Virus record (IMG/VR): IMGVR_UViG_3300028840_003032
Span: 1 to 53,500 of that record
DNA length: 53,500 nt
Strand: one strand, 5' to 3'
Source: a virus
Part shown: piece by piece, positions 32,524 through 41,142 of the stretch
Numbering within the stretch: the stretch's first letter is position 1
Layout: each line of letters begins with the position of its first letter
Made by a program: the position numbers and the translations under genes
The notes under the pieces: model-generated
Databases searched by the model: none
The model's input: only the letters and a program-made list of their open reading frames with translations
What the model was told of the DNA's origin: nothing

Positions 32524-33665
32524 GCTACTTGATGGACACAATCGAATTCCGCGAACGAAAGATCATCGGCGGGGACGGCGCATACCTGATCGACGAAGAC
32601 GGGAACCGGCTATTGGACTTTCACTCCGATACCGGCGCATCGGCGTTGGGGTACAATCACGCGGCCGGTCGTGGGGCGCTCGCATCGATGCTCGGCAACG
32701 AGATTCCTATCCACTCCATCAACTTGTACCCGTTCAAAGAGAGGGAAGAAACGGCCGAAGGACTTTGCGAGGCGACGGATATGGACCGCGTGTTCTTCTG
32801 TAACAGCGGAACGGAAGCGGTGGAGGCGTGTATCAAACTTGCTCGCCTCCACCAGCATCGTCACGGCGGGGGACGCAACGGGATTTGGACGTTGAGAAAA
32901 GGATTTCACGGGCGCACGTACGCATCGATGCGAGCGACGGACGGACCGCCATACCACACCGAAGGATTCGGCCCACACCTTGAGGAGTTCTATCGATGGG
33001 ATTGGGACGACATCGGGGCGATAGATAAGAACGCCGCTGCGGTGCTGATGTCGCCCGTTCTCGGTCATCACGACGTAATGCCGTACACCCAAGACCAACT
33101 TCAGTCGATTCGAGACTATTGCGACCGGCACGGCATCCTCCTAATCTTCGATGAAGTCCAAAGCGGTAGTGGGAGGACGGGCGCGTGGCTTTACGCGCAG
33201 AAGGTAGGAGTGATGCCCGACATCGCGGCGCTGGGGAAGGGAATTGCTTGCGGGTTCCCTGCTGCGGCGTGTCTTGCGCGGGGAGACGTTGCGGATACCT
33301 TCACTCCAGGAACCCACTACAGTACCTTCGGAGGGAGCCCAGCATCGTGCGTCTTCATCAACGCGATGCTCGACTACATGACGCCCGGTTTCCTCAAGGG
33401 CGTGGAGCATCGCGGAAAGTACGCGATGGACCTGATGTACTCGTTGGGGTGGTTCAACGAGGTAATCGGGGAAGGTCTTATGATCGCGGGTTACTCCGAC
33501 GTGGACGCAAGGGAGTTCGCCAAGCGTTGCGAGAAAGAGGACTTGATAATTGGAGCGTGGAGAGTTAACCCCATCCGCGTTTCGCCCGTCCTCGACATCC
33601 CCTATGAAGACATCGAAAAGGGAATTGAAATAATGGACCGCGTGTATCGGGAGATGACGCGATGA
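32520..33665 (+). CDS. PLP-dependent class III aminotransferase
   Basis: 381 aa, ATG overlapping the previous stop (ATGA). Class III features: FCNSGTEAVEACIKLAR (93-109), the PLP aspartate in LLIFDEVQSGSGRTG (207-221, D211), and the Schiff-base lysine in DIAALGKGIACGFP (K240). It most resembles acetylornithine/ornithine aminotransferases in the region around SGRTG. Length is near the family norm of ~400. Placement between an SQD1-like and a dTMP-kinase-like gene suggests transamination of a sugar or modified-nucleotide intermediate; the substrate is unknown. Confidence 0.82.
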   Translation: MSYLMDTIEFRERKIIGGDGAYLIDEDGNRLLDFHSDTGASALGYNHAAGRGALASMLGNEIPIHSINLYPFKEREETAEGLCEATDMDRVFFCNSGTEAVEACIKLARLHQHRHGGGRNGIWTLRKGFHGRTYASMRATDGPPYHTEGFGPHLEEFYRWDWDDIGAIDKNAAAVLMSPVLGHHDVMPYTQDQLQSIRDYCDRHGILLIFDEVQSGSGRTGAWLYAQKVGVMPDIAALGKGIACGFPAAACLARGDVADTFTPGTHYSTFGGSPASCVFINAMLDYMTPGFLKGVEHRGKYAMDLMYSLGWFNEVIGEGLMIAGYSDVDAREFAKRCEKEDLIIGAWRVNPIRVSPVLDIPYEDIEKGIEIMDRVYREMTR

Positions 33666-34207
33666 TACTACTCTTCGAAGGCGTGAACGGAGTCGGAAAG
33701 ACGACCTACATTCGCCAAGTAGAGAAGCGGACCGGGTGGCCCGCATATAGCGCCTTCCGGGGAAGGGCCAACAAGTACGATTCCGCGATGCTCGAAAAGC
33801 TCTCACGGTTGGGCGTCCCCGTTAACACCTTCGTGGACGAGATGTACATGACGGACTTGGTCCGTTCACTTGGGCTCAACATCATAGTGGACCGTTCATT
33901 TCCTTCCGCAGTAGCCTACGATCAGGTGTACGGCCAAGGGACGTTCGTTGATGTAGAAGAGACGGCCAAAATTTGGTTAGACCTCGTGCGGGAAGCGGGG
34001 ATGCTATACGTTTGGTTGCGGGCGCCTTACGAAGTCGCGCACGCAAGGTGTACGGGCGTTCGTATCGGTGAAGACGAATCGGAGGCGCTTGAGGAGCATT
34101 ATCGATATTGGTATGATCGCTTGTGCGTCGAGAAGATGATGATTGATACGTCGCTGCTAGACGTAGCGGAAGGTGTAGAAAGAGTTTGCCGAGCCTTGAA
34201 GAAATAA
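33662..34207 (+). CDS. Thymidylate-kinase-like P-loop kinase
   Basis: 181 aa, ATG overlapping the aminotransferase stop. Walker A is FEGVNGVGKTTY (5-16), followed by IIVDRSFPSAVAYDQVYGQ, where the DR and YQ-like elements match dTMP and deoxynucleoside kinases. Length is slightly below bacterial Tmk (~205-215 aa). A dTMP kinase would fit after ThyX. Because the cluster includes unusual enzymes, a kinase for another nucleotide is possible. A 22-base overlap joins it to the next gene. Confidence 0.72.
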   Translation: MILLFEGVNGVGKTTYIRQVEKRTGWPAYSAFRGRANKYDSAMLEKLSRLGVPVNTFVDEMYMTDLVRSLGLNIIVDRSFPSAVAYDQVYGQGTFVDVEETAKIWLDLVREAGMLYVWLRAPYEVAHARCTGVRIGEDESEALEEHYRYWYDRLCVEKMMIDTSLLDVAEGVERVCRALKK

Positions 34208-34659
34208 GAGAGTGGCTGCGCGGCAAGCGCGTGAACGGTTTACCGGACCGCAAGGGCAAATGGGACCTTCCGGGAGACGGCGTGAAGCGTCGCAAGGGCG
34301 TAGACATCGGCAAGATGGAAGATGCGACCGAAGCGATGAGGAAGTTCGGAAACGCGGCGATGAGAGCGAAGTACAAGATCAACGCCGATGGGGACGATGC
34401 CGTGCTACTCTTCGGAAAGCACAGCGGCAAAAGGGTTTCCGCGTTAGCAAAGGGTTATCCGGATTATTTGAGGTGGCTTCTCCAGCAAGACTTCCCCGAA
34501 GACCTCGTTGAGATAGTGAAGTACCGACTCCAGAAGCGATACGCGCCCGGTTCAATTCGATTCGAAGCGTTCACAGGGACGGGGAAACCTCCAGAACATT
34601 TCAACGCTCGTTGTAAGGTGGTCACCGAAGACGACTTGGAAGAAGATGAAAAAGAGTAA
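34186..34659 (+). CDS. ExoX C-terminal/DUF3820-like protein
   Basis: 157 aa, TTG start inside the kinase gene. Residues ~73-105 (VLLFGKHSGKRVSALAKG, YPDYLRWLLQQDFP) match the small domain at the end of exonuclease X and the DUF3820 family, with the pattern 'fGK..Gk....p.dYl.Wll'. No exonuclease catalytic DEDD motif is present, so it is not a nuclease by itself. Next to Pol III alpha it may be a polymerase or DNA-associated accessory. The acidic end (EDDLEEDEKE) overlaps the polymerase start by 14 bases. Confidence 0.65.
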   Translation: MPSLEEIREWLRGKRVNGLPDRKGKWDLPGDGVKRRKGVDIGKMEDATEAMRKFGNAAMRAKYKINADGDDAVLLFGKHSGKRVSALAKGYPDYLRWLLQQDFPEDLVEIVKYRLQKRYAPGSIRFEAFTGTGKPPEHFNARCKVVTEDDLEEDEKE

Positions 34660-37600
34660 GAAGAAAAAGAAGAAGCGCAAGGAAGATTTCGTACACCTCC
34701 ACGTCCATAGCGATATGAGCCAACTCGATGGGTGCGGCAAGATAGCGGACTATGTAGAGACGGCCGCGAAGAGGGGAGCACCGGCCGTTGCTTTCACCGA
34801 GCACGGGACGATGCGAGGCTACCACGCCGCCCATACCGCTTGCGAGGAGCACGACATCAAAGCGATTCACGGCGTTGAGTTCTACGTCGCAAACGATATG
34901 AAGCGCAAGGGCCTCACGGCGGAAGAGAAAGAGGAGATCACCAAAGGACTAAAGACAGCGGAGAAGAAAGTGGCCATCCGAGAATACGAACAGCGTCATG
35001 GTATTCGGGACCGATGGCATCTTACCGTTTGGGCGAAAGATAACGTGGGATTGAAGAACCTATTCAAATTGACGAGCGCATCTTACATGGACGGGTTCTA
35101 CTACAAACCGCGCATCGACATCCCGACCCTTTTGGAGTACGGGGACGGTCTCATCGTAGCGACGGGGTGCCAGTCCAGCTCCGTGTACGACCGGGCCATC
35201 AACGGGAAGCGCAAGCAAGCGTTCGCAGAGGCGGAACGTTTGCGCGAAAGGTTCGGAGAAGACTTGTGGCTGGAGATACAGCCGCACGCGATGGAAGACC
35301 AAGTCGTTGCGAACAAATTCGCGATGGAATTGAAAGAGCGTTGGGGCCATCACGCTCGTCTCCTAGCTACTCAGGACGCGCATTATGTCGAACCGACCGA
35401 CGCAGTCCATCAAGAAGTCCTCTTGTGCATCGGAACGAATGACGTGATGTCGAACCCGGACCATTTCAAATTCGATTTGGACGAGTTCTATTTCAAGACG
35501 CGCAAGCAGATGAGAGAGACGTTTTTGGAGCATCACTCCTACATGGGGAAGAAAGCGATCAAGGAAGCGCTGGACGGGACGATGCTTTTGTCGGAGATGG
35601 TCGGAGCGAAAGTGAACATCGACTATCACGCAGCGCTTCTTCCCGATGTAGAGATACCTCCTGAGCATCGGAACGAATGGAGGTACTTGAAGGCACTTTG
35701 CTTCGAAGGGTGGCTATGGAGAGACCTGAACGAGCGCATCGCGAAAGTAGCGCAACGCCGGGGAGAGAACGTTGAGAGGACGCGCCGTGAGTACAAGGAC
35801 CGCTTGATGTACGAATTGAACGCCCTCAAGCGGCAGAAGTTCATCCGATACTTTCTCATGGTACACGACATCTATCGCTTTGCGCGTGAGAATCGAATCA
35901 TGTGCGGCCCTGGGCGCGGTTCGGTTTCGGGAAGTCTCGTTTCATTTCTCTTGGGGCTAACGTCCGTTGATCCTATCGAGCACGGCCTCATCTTCGAACG
36001 GTTCATCAATCCGGACCGTGTTGATATGCCGGACGTGGATATGGATTTCGAAGACGGGCGCCGCCAAGAGATCATCCAATACTTGCGCGACAAATATGGG
36101 GAGAGTCGCGTGGCCCAGATAGCCACCGTGACGAAGTTAACCGGGAAGCAATGCCTCAAGGACGTGAGCCGCGTTCTGGAAGTCCCCTATGCGGACGTGA
36201 ATGAGGTAACGAATAGTATCATCGAGCGCTCAAGCGGCGATGAACGCGCCAGCCAAACCATCGAGGACTCGTTCAAGGACTTCAAGGTGTGTCGCGAGTT
36301 CAATAAAAAATATCCGGATGTTCTCAAGCACGCAAAGCGTTTAGAGGGACTTGCGAAGAACCTCGGCATACACGCGGCAGGAGTAGTAGTTGCGCCGTCT
36401 GATGTCGAAGAATACGTCCCATTGGAGGTACGGAAGAAAGACGGGAAGGACATCGTGGTCACGGCGCTCGATATGCACGGCGTCTCCGCTATGGGTTTAG
36501 TGAAGCTCGATGTATTGGGCTTGCGGACCCTCACCGTGTTACGCAATTGCTTAGACGCCGTTGAGGAGCGCCACGGACTCGATATTGATTTGGAATCGGA
36601 CGTTGAGTTGAACGACAAGGACGTGCTCGACCTCTTCACCGATCACGAGTATGTAGGTATCTTCCAATATGATACTCCCGGCGCCGACAAGATTTGTTCG
36701 GGCGTGAACTTCGAATCGTTTGAAGACGTCGCAGCGATGACCGCGTTGAACCGTCCGGGAACGGCGCGCAGCGGGTTGGCCGGTCGATACGTTGAGAGGA
36801 AGAAAGACCCATCTAAGGTAGGTGAGGACGCCTTCCATCCGAAGGTAACTGAGCTCACCTCCGATACGTTGGGCATCATCGTCTATCAAGAGCACGTGAT
36901 TAAAATCTTCACAGAGATAGCCGGGTTTGCTCCCGGCACGGCCGATTCGTTACGCAAGTCCATCGCGAAGAAGTATGGAGACGAGACCATCGGGAAGGAG
37001 CGAACGAACTTCATCAAAGGCGCGATGGAGAAAACCGGGATGAGCGAGAAAGAAGCGGCCAAGATAATGGACGCAATCACGTTCTTCGGTTCCTACGGTT
37101 TCAACAAGAGCCACGCAACCGCATACGGCATCATCGCCTATTGGGGGATGTGGCTCAAGAAATACTACCCCATCGAGTTCTACTGGTCGATGCTAAAGAA
37201 CGAACCGAACCGCATCCGCATACAGCAGGTCGCCAAGGACGCGAAGAAGCACGGCATCCAGTTACTCCCACCGGACGTCTCCGTCAGTAGGAGCGACTTT
37301 GCCATCGACCCTAACCCCAAGCTCAAAGCAATTCGCGGTAGCCTAGTGGACATCAAAGGCGTTGGGAAGAAAGCGGCGGAAACGATAATGGCGAACCAGC
37401 CATACACGAGCTTCACCGACTTCGTCAAGCGGGTCGATAGGAGGAAATGCCACAAGGGCGTCGTGCTCGCCTTGGCGAAGTCCGGAGCGCTGGACTCGTT
37501 CGTTCCGAACGTCAGGTGGCTAGTCGAGAACATAGAAACTTTTTGGGGCGACGTAGGGAAGGGAGAAGCGGCAGAGAAGCAAATCCGGAAGTTGTTGCGG

Positions 37601-38482
37601 GCGTCGAAAGAAGAACCGGACTATGCGAAGGAGGAACGGCAACTGATCGCCTCGCAAGTGAACCCACTCGCCTTCGGTCGTCATCCCATCGACGCCTATG
37701 GGGACTTCATCGAGAAGAACATACACGTCCCAATCGAGTCGATGGGTGAAGACGATTTCTTCAAGAGGAACGATGGGAAGGCGGTATACATCGCGGGCGT
37801 AATCGTCGAAGTCAAGTACAACCAAATAGGCGACTTCCATACCGGAGAACTACCGCCCGAAAGGGAGCGTGAGAAAATCTTTTGGGGCGCCCGATACGCG
37901 AACGTGAACGTGGAGGACGCAAGCGGCGTTCAGAACCGGATCAAGTTCGGCATCGACGTTTTCGATGAGATGCGCCCGTTGATCGATGCGGGCATCGGGA
38001 CTCCCGTTATAGTCCACGCCATCGCAAACGGTAAGTTCGAAAATTTGAAAGCAGACTTCGCGGTGGACCTCGAAACGTACCGGAAGAAAGTTGAAGCGGG
38101 CGATGAGCTATCCCTATGGGAGAACCTAGTAGCAGGGCGGCATCCCGCTTTAACGCGGAAGTGGAAGAAAGAAGCGACGAAGAAGAAGAGGACGGAGCAT
38201 CCGTGGGTAGATGATCGGTCGTCTCCAGGAGACGTTTTCTGCGGCGTCGTAACCCACGTTCAAAAGAAGATAGACCGGGCAGACCGTGAGATGGCCTTTT
38301 TCGGATTGATGGGGGCGGACCGCCACATCGAGGTCATCTGCTTCGGTTCGCATTGGGAGGAGGCGCGCAAGCATTTCGTTCCCGGCAAGCTAGTAGTCGC
38401 AGCGATTGAAAAGCAACGCGACTCTCGCAGGAAGGGATGGGCGTTCTTTTACAACGGTGGAGGAGTCCGTCAACTGAATTAA
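34646..38482 (+). CDS. dnaE: DNA polymerase III alpha subunit (C-family replicative polymerase)
   Basis: 1278 aa, ATG with GGAAGAAG upstream. A lysine-rich N-tail (residues 2-12) precedes the PHP domain: FVHLHVHSDMSQLDG and AFTEHGTM, where most relatives have TDHG. The catalytic core has CGPGRGSVSGSLVSF (~419), PDVDMDF (~462-468, two metal aspartates) and LVKLDVLGLRTLTVL (third aspartate). SYGFNKSHATAYG (~816) and the helix-hairpin-helix KGVGKKAAETIM are as expected, and an OB domain follows. Length is near that of bacterial DnaE (~1160 aa) plus extensions. No proofreading exonuclease domain is fused. It is the likely phage replicase. Confidence 0.93.
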   Translation: MKKSKKKKKKRKEDFVHLHVHSDMSQLDGCGKIADYVETAAKRGAPAVAFTEHGTMRGYHAAHTACEEHDIKAIHGVEFYVANDMKRKGLTAEEKEEITKGLKTAEKKVAIREYEQRHGIRDRWHLTVWAKDNVGLKNLFKLTSASYMDGFYYKPRIDIPTLLEYGDGLIVATGCQSSSVYDRAINGKRKQAFAEAERLRERFGEDLWLEIQPHAMEDQVVANKFAMELKERWGHHARLLATQDAHYVEPTDAVHQEVLLCIGTNDVMSNPDHFKFDLDEFYFKTRKQMRETFLEHHSYMGKKAIKEALDGTMLLSEMVGAKVNIDYHAALLPDVEIPPEHRNEWRYLKALCFEGWLWRDLNERIAKVAQRRGENVERTRREYKDRLMYELNALKRQKFIRYFLMVHDIYRFARENRIMCGPGRGSVSGSLVSFLLGLTSVDPIEHGLIFERFINPDRVDMPDVDMDFEDGRRQEIIQYLRDKYGESRVAQIATVTKLTGKQCLKDVSRVLEVPYADVNEVTNSIIERSSGDERASQTIEDSFKDFKVCREFNKKYPDVLKHAKRLEGLAKNLGIHAAGVVVAPSDVEEYVPLEVRKKDGKDIVVTALDMHGVSAMGLVKLDVLGLRTLTVLRNCLDAVEERHGLDIDLESDVELNDKDVLDLFTDHEYVGIFQYDTPGADKICSGVNFESFEDVAAMTALNRPGTARSGLAGRYVERKKDPSKVGEDAFHPKVTELTSDTLGIIVYQEHVIKIFTEIAGFAPGTADSLRKSIAKKYGDETIGKERTNFIKGAMEKTGMSEKEAAKIMDAITFFGSYGFNKSHATAYGIIAYWGMWLKKYYPIEFYWSMLKNEPNRIRIQQVAKDAKKHGIQLLPPDVSVSRSDFAIDPNPKLKAIRGSLVDIKGVGKKAAETIMANQPYTSFTDFVKRVDRRKCHKGVVLALAKSGALDSFVPNVRWLVENIETFWGDVGKGEAAEKQIRKLLRASKEEPDYAKEERQLIASQVNPLAFGRHPIDAYGDFIEKNIHVPIESMGEDDFFKRNDGKAVYIAGVIVEVKYNQIGDFHTGELPPEREREKIFWGARYANVNVEDASGVQNRIKFGIDVFDEMRPLIDAGIGTPVIVHAIANGKFENLKADFAVDLETYRKKVEAGDELSLWENLVAGRHPALTRKWKKEATKKKRTEHPWVDDRSSPGDVFCGVVTHVQKKIDRADREMAFFGLMGADRHIEVICFGSHWEEARKHFVPGKLVVAAIEKQRDSRRKGWAFFYNGGGVRQLN

Positions 38483-38526
38483 TCAGCGGCGGGCGTTCAA
38501 CTTCGGTAGTAGCTATCAGAGTCGAT

Positions 38527-38847
38527 GTGACGAAGAATTTGAGAGATATGGCCGCTGAGCTAGGCTTGAAGAATTTGAAAGGCACCCACGGTGGTAAAAT
38601 CGACGGCGTCAAGTTGTTGGAAGAGTTCTTCGGCCATATCCTCAAGACGGTAAAGAACGGAGAAGCCGTGCGGATCAAAAACTTCGGGACGTTCTCAGCG
38701 AAGGTTTACAAGGGCCGCACTATCAATTCGCCGGTCATCCCAGAAGGTAAGAGGGAGTTCAGCGACAATTTGGTTCTTCGTTTCCATCAATCATCGGGAG
38801 CAAAGCAACGGCTCAACGCCGAAGCAGACGAAGGAGAGAAGCAATGA
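38527..38847 (+). CDS. HU/IHF-like DNA-bending protein
   Basis: About 106 aa from GTG 38527. The frame is open upstream to 38437, inside the polymerase gene, and the true start is uncertain because no strong ribosome-binding site is present. The family core is visible: LLEEFFGHILKTVKNGEAVRIKNFGTFSAKVYKGR, quoted in parts as KNGEAVRIKNFGTF and KGRTINSPVIPEGKR, with the arm loop and final strand (EFSDNLVLRFHQSS). HU-family proteins bend DNA. It overlaps a zinc-ribbon basic protein by ATGA, perhaps as a nucleoid-protein pair. Confidence 0.82.
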   Translation: MTKNLRDMAAELGLKNLKGTHGGKIDGVKLLEEFFGHILKTVKNGEAVRIKNFGTFSAKVYKGRTINSPVIPEGKREFSDNLVLRFHQSSGAKQRLNAEADEGEKQ

Positions 38848-39386
38848 GCGACGAAACCCCGAAGAGGAAAAGAGGCGGCGCGCATCCCCCGCACCCCAAG
38901 TGTCCCGAGTGCGGCAAGGCGATGTACAAGGCGATGTACGGTCGTGCGGTGAAGAAAGGGGACGCGTGGGCGTTCTGCCGCAACCCCAACTGCTCGCTCC
39001 ACGGCAAGGATCAATCCGGCACGGCGCCCGAAGACTACCACGCATCGGGCGAAAAGGCGTGGCGCAAGTCGAGAGCCGACATCAAGAAGAAGCGCGAAGA
39101 GGCGGCCAAGGCGAAGGGCAAGAAGAAGTCGAAGCAGAAGGCGCCCGCCAAGAAGAAGACCGTCAAGAAAGCGGCGCCCGCCAAGAAGAAGACCGTCAAG
39201 AAGAAGACGGCCAACGGGAAGAAGAAACCCGCCGCAAAGCCCGAAGAGAAAAGCCAGCTGGCGCTCATCGCGGATGATCTCATGGAGGGGAAACTCTCCA
39301 TCAAGAAAATCGCCGCCAAGCACCACTGCGGCGCCAAGAAAGTTCGCGCCGTTCGGAACAAGCTTCAGGATAGGGGCGACCTGTGA
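38844..39386 (+). CDS. Zinc-ribbon protein with histone H1-like lysine/alanine tail
   Basis: 180 aa, ATG overlapping the HU stop. C20, C23, C45 and C50 form a zinc ribbon in HPKCPECGKAMYK... FCRNPNC. Residues ~75-140 are lysine/alanine/proline repeats (KKKTVKKAAPAKKKTVKKKT in part), like histone H1 tails. Residues ~142-178 could be a small helix-turn-helix (IAAKHHCGAKKVRAVRNKL). The zinc ribbon recurs at 49245-49670 with the same cysteine spacing. DNA binding and compaction is a reasonable guess given the HU neighbour. No enzyme motif is seen. Confidence 0.7.
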   Translation: MSDETPKRKRGGAHPPHPKCPECGKAMYKAMYGRAVKKGDAWAFCRNPNCSLHGKDQSGTAPEDYHASGEKAWRKSRADIKKKREEAAKAKGKKKSKQKAPAKKKTVKKAAPAKKKTVKKKTANGKKKPAAKPEEKSQLALIADDLMEGKLSIKKIAAKHHCGAKKVRAVRNKLQDRGDL

Positions 39387-39916
39387 AACCGACCGTCATA
39401 AAGGTTTGCGGCGAAGAGATAACCGTGAACCGCGATAAGCTCATGCTCATCAAGGACGTGAGCCGGGATATGGACCGCATCGCCTCGCTCATGTCGTACT
39501 GGGGCGAAGTCTGGGCGGCAGCGGAGTCGGAGCGCATCGAGGTCGATGCGTACTATCGCCAGTGGAGAGCGGGCAAGGGAATGGAGATTGCCGAGGCGGA
39601 ACCGAAGCTTGCCGAGTGGAAGGTGAAGCAGCGCATCGAGGAAAGCGAGATGTTCTACAAGCTCAAGCAGGGCATCGCAGCGGCGACTCGAAACGCGACC
39701 ATCGCCAAGACCACTTACGAGTCGCTCAAGACGAAAGCGAGCATGCTCCAGTCGAAAGGCGCGATGATGCGAGCGGAGATGGACTCCACCGGTATGCATA
39801 CACCGGAGAAACCATCGCGCAAGCGGTCGGAAAAGGAAGCGGACCGGGAAGAGAAAGCCGCGCAGATGCGCGAGTTGAACCGGAAGAAGAAAAAGAAGAA
39901 GAAGCGAAAGGCATGA
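39383..39916 (+). CDS. Hypothetical coiled-coil protein upstream of SSB
   Basis: 177 aa, GTG overlapping the previous stop. After a short beta segment (PTVIKVCGEEITVNRDKL) the rest is helical, with ~80-130 (IEESEMFYKLKQGIAAATRN) likely coiled coil. It ends in a run of lysines (NRKKKKKKKRKA). I do not recognise it. Its position immediately before the SSB and RecA genes suggests a recombination or replication accessory, and its basic tail could contact DNA or the acidic SSB tail. Both ideas are inference. Confidence 0.6.
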   Translation: MKPTVIKVCGEEITVNRDKLMLIKDVSRDMDRIASLMSYWGEVWAAAESERIEVDAYYRQWRAGKGMEIAEAEPKLAEWKVKQRIEESEMFYKLKQGIAAATRNATIAKTTYESLKTKASMLQSKGAMMRAEMDSTGMHTPEKPSRKRSEKEADREEKAAQMRELNRKKKKKKKRKA

Positions 39917-39948
39917 GCCTTTACCAACGATAGAAAAGGAGAAGTATC

Positions 39949-41133
39949 ATGGGCGTGAATATGAAGAAGATGAGACGCGGATATGAGTCCCAGCAACGCG
40001 GCGGGGACTTCTGGAACGTGCCCGAGGGAGACAGCCTCGTGTACGTCCATCCGCCGTGTCGAGAGGAAGATGAGTATGAGCCCACCGAAGGGCTCAACTA
40101 CATCCCTGTCGCGGTTCATTACGCCGTTGGGAAGAATAACGCGATGTGCGTTTGCCTCGACAGCGACAATAACCCGATCATCAAGCACCCGTTCATCAAG
40201 GCGCTACTCAAGAAGCGCGGGATCAAGTTGGACGGCAATTGCCCCGTCTGCGAGGCTATCCAAGCCGGGAAGATGGACGCGGACGATGGCGACCGGAGCA
40301 GGGTCCAGACTCGCTATCTCTGGGGCCTCACGCTCCTCAAGCATCGCGGAAAGTCCTCGCAACCGTGGAACAAGGTCGCCGCGAAACCGGCCGTGGCCTT
40401 CGTCGGCAAGACCGTCTATGACGGCCTGATGGAGATGTTCTTCGACAACGGCGATATCACGGAGATGGGCGCCGCAATCCTCGCCAAGATCAACCGCGTC
40501 GGGACCGGCCCCACGGATACGAAGTACAAGGTGGCGGCCGACACCGAGTCGCTCAAGAAGCCGAAGAAGCTCGCAAAGCGATTGCGCGACATGGTCCTCA
40601 AGGCGCTCAAGGAAGGCGGCGACTGCGACCTGTTCCGAATCGTCTCCCAGCTCATCAAGAGTCCCGAAGAGGTCGAAGCGGCGATGGCGGGCGTGAAGGT
40701 GGAACTCGATGAAGACGACGATGACGAAGACGACATCGAGGATGAGGAGGACACCACCGAGGATGACGGCGCCGAAGAGGATGAGGAAGAGGACGCCGAA
40801 GACGACGATGACGAGGACGATGAGGAGGACGACGAAGACGACGATGACGAGGACGATGAGGAGGACGACGAAGACGACGATGAGGAGGACGACGAAGACG
40901 ACGATGAGGATGAGGAGGACGATGAGGACGGCGACGATGGCGAAGAGGATGAGGAGGACGCCGAAGAGGACGATGGGGATGACGACGAAGAGGACGATGA
41001 CGAGCTGGAGCTGGACGAGCTAGACAAGGAGCTGGATCGCATCCACAAGGGCAAGAAGAAGACGCCCGCCAAGGAGAAGAAGAAGAAGCCGGCCAAGAAG
41101 TCTCCCGCCAAGAAGAAGTCCAAGAAGAAGTAG
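39949..41133 (+). CDS. Single-stranded DNA-binding protein, gp32-like, with acidic and basic tails
   Basis: 394 aa, ATG with AAAAGGAG upstream. The start FWNVPEGDSLVYVHPP (21-36), a CxxC in NCPVCEAI (98-101) and further Cys (37, 67, 69) follow the T4 gp32 plan of an OB-fold with a zinc site. Residues ~252-357 are almost only Asp/Glu, over 100 residues, far longer than the acidic tip of known SSBs. Residues 368-394 are lysine-rich (KKKTPAKEKKKKPAKKSPAK). It precedes RecA. Identity rests on the N-terminal pattern and context; a tail role in recruiting partners is expected for SSBs. Confidence 0.75.
   Translation: MGVNMKKMRRGYESQQRGGDFWNVPEGDSLVYVHPPCREEDEYEPTEGLNYIPVAVHYAVGKNNAMCVCLDSDNNPIIKHPFIKALLKKRGIKLDGNCPVCEAIQAGKMDADDGDRSRVQTRYLWGLTLLKHRGKSSQPWNKVAAKPAVAFVGKTVYDGLMEMFFDNGDITEMGAAILAKINRVGTGPTDTKYKVAADTESLKKPKKLAKRLRDMVLKALKEGGDCDLFRIVSQLIKSPEEVEAAMAGVKVELDEDDDDEDDIEDEEDTTEDDGAEEDEEEDAEDDDDEDDEEDDEDDDDEDDEEDDEDDDEEDDEDDDEDEEDDEDGDDGEEDEEDAEEDDGDDDEEDDDELELDELDKELDRIHKGKKKTPAKEKKKKPAKKSPAKKKSKKK
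40711..41025 (+). repeat. GAY/GAR-rich low-complexity tract (SSB acidic tail)
   Basis: About 315 bp made almost only of GAC, GAT, GAG and GAA codons, with near-repeats such as GACGATGAGGAGGACGACGA. It is coding throughout. Long stretches of this type can slip and change length, so relatives may differ here. Confidence 0.8.
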
Positions 41134-41142
41134 AGCACGCCG

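Noticed and set aside
36000-37100. Intein or intron in the polymerase gene
   Set aside because: All catalytic motifs are contiguous in one frame and no splicing-junction motifs or large insert are visible.
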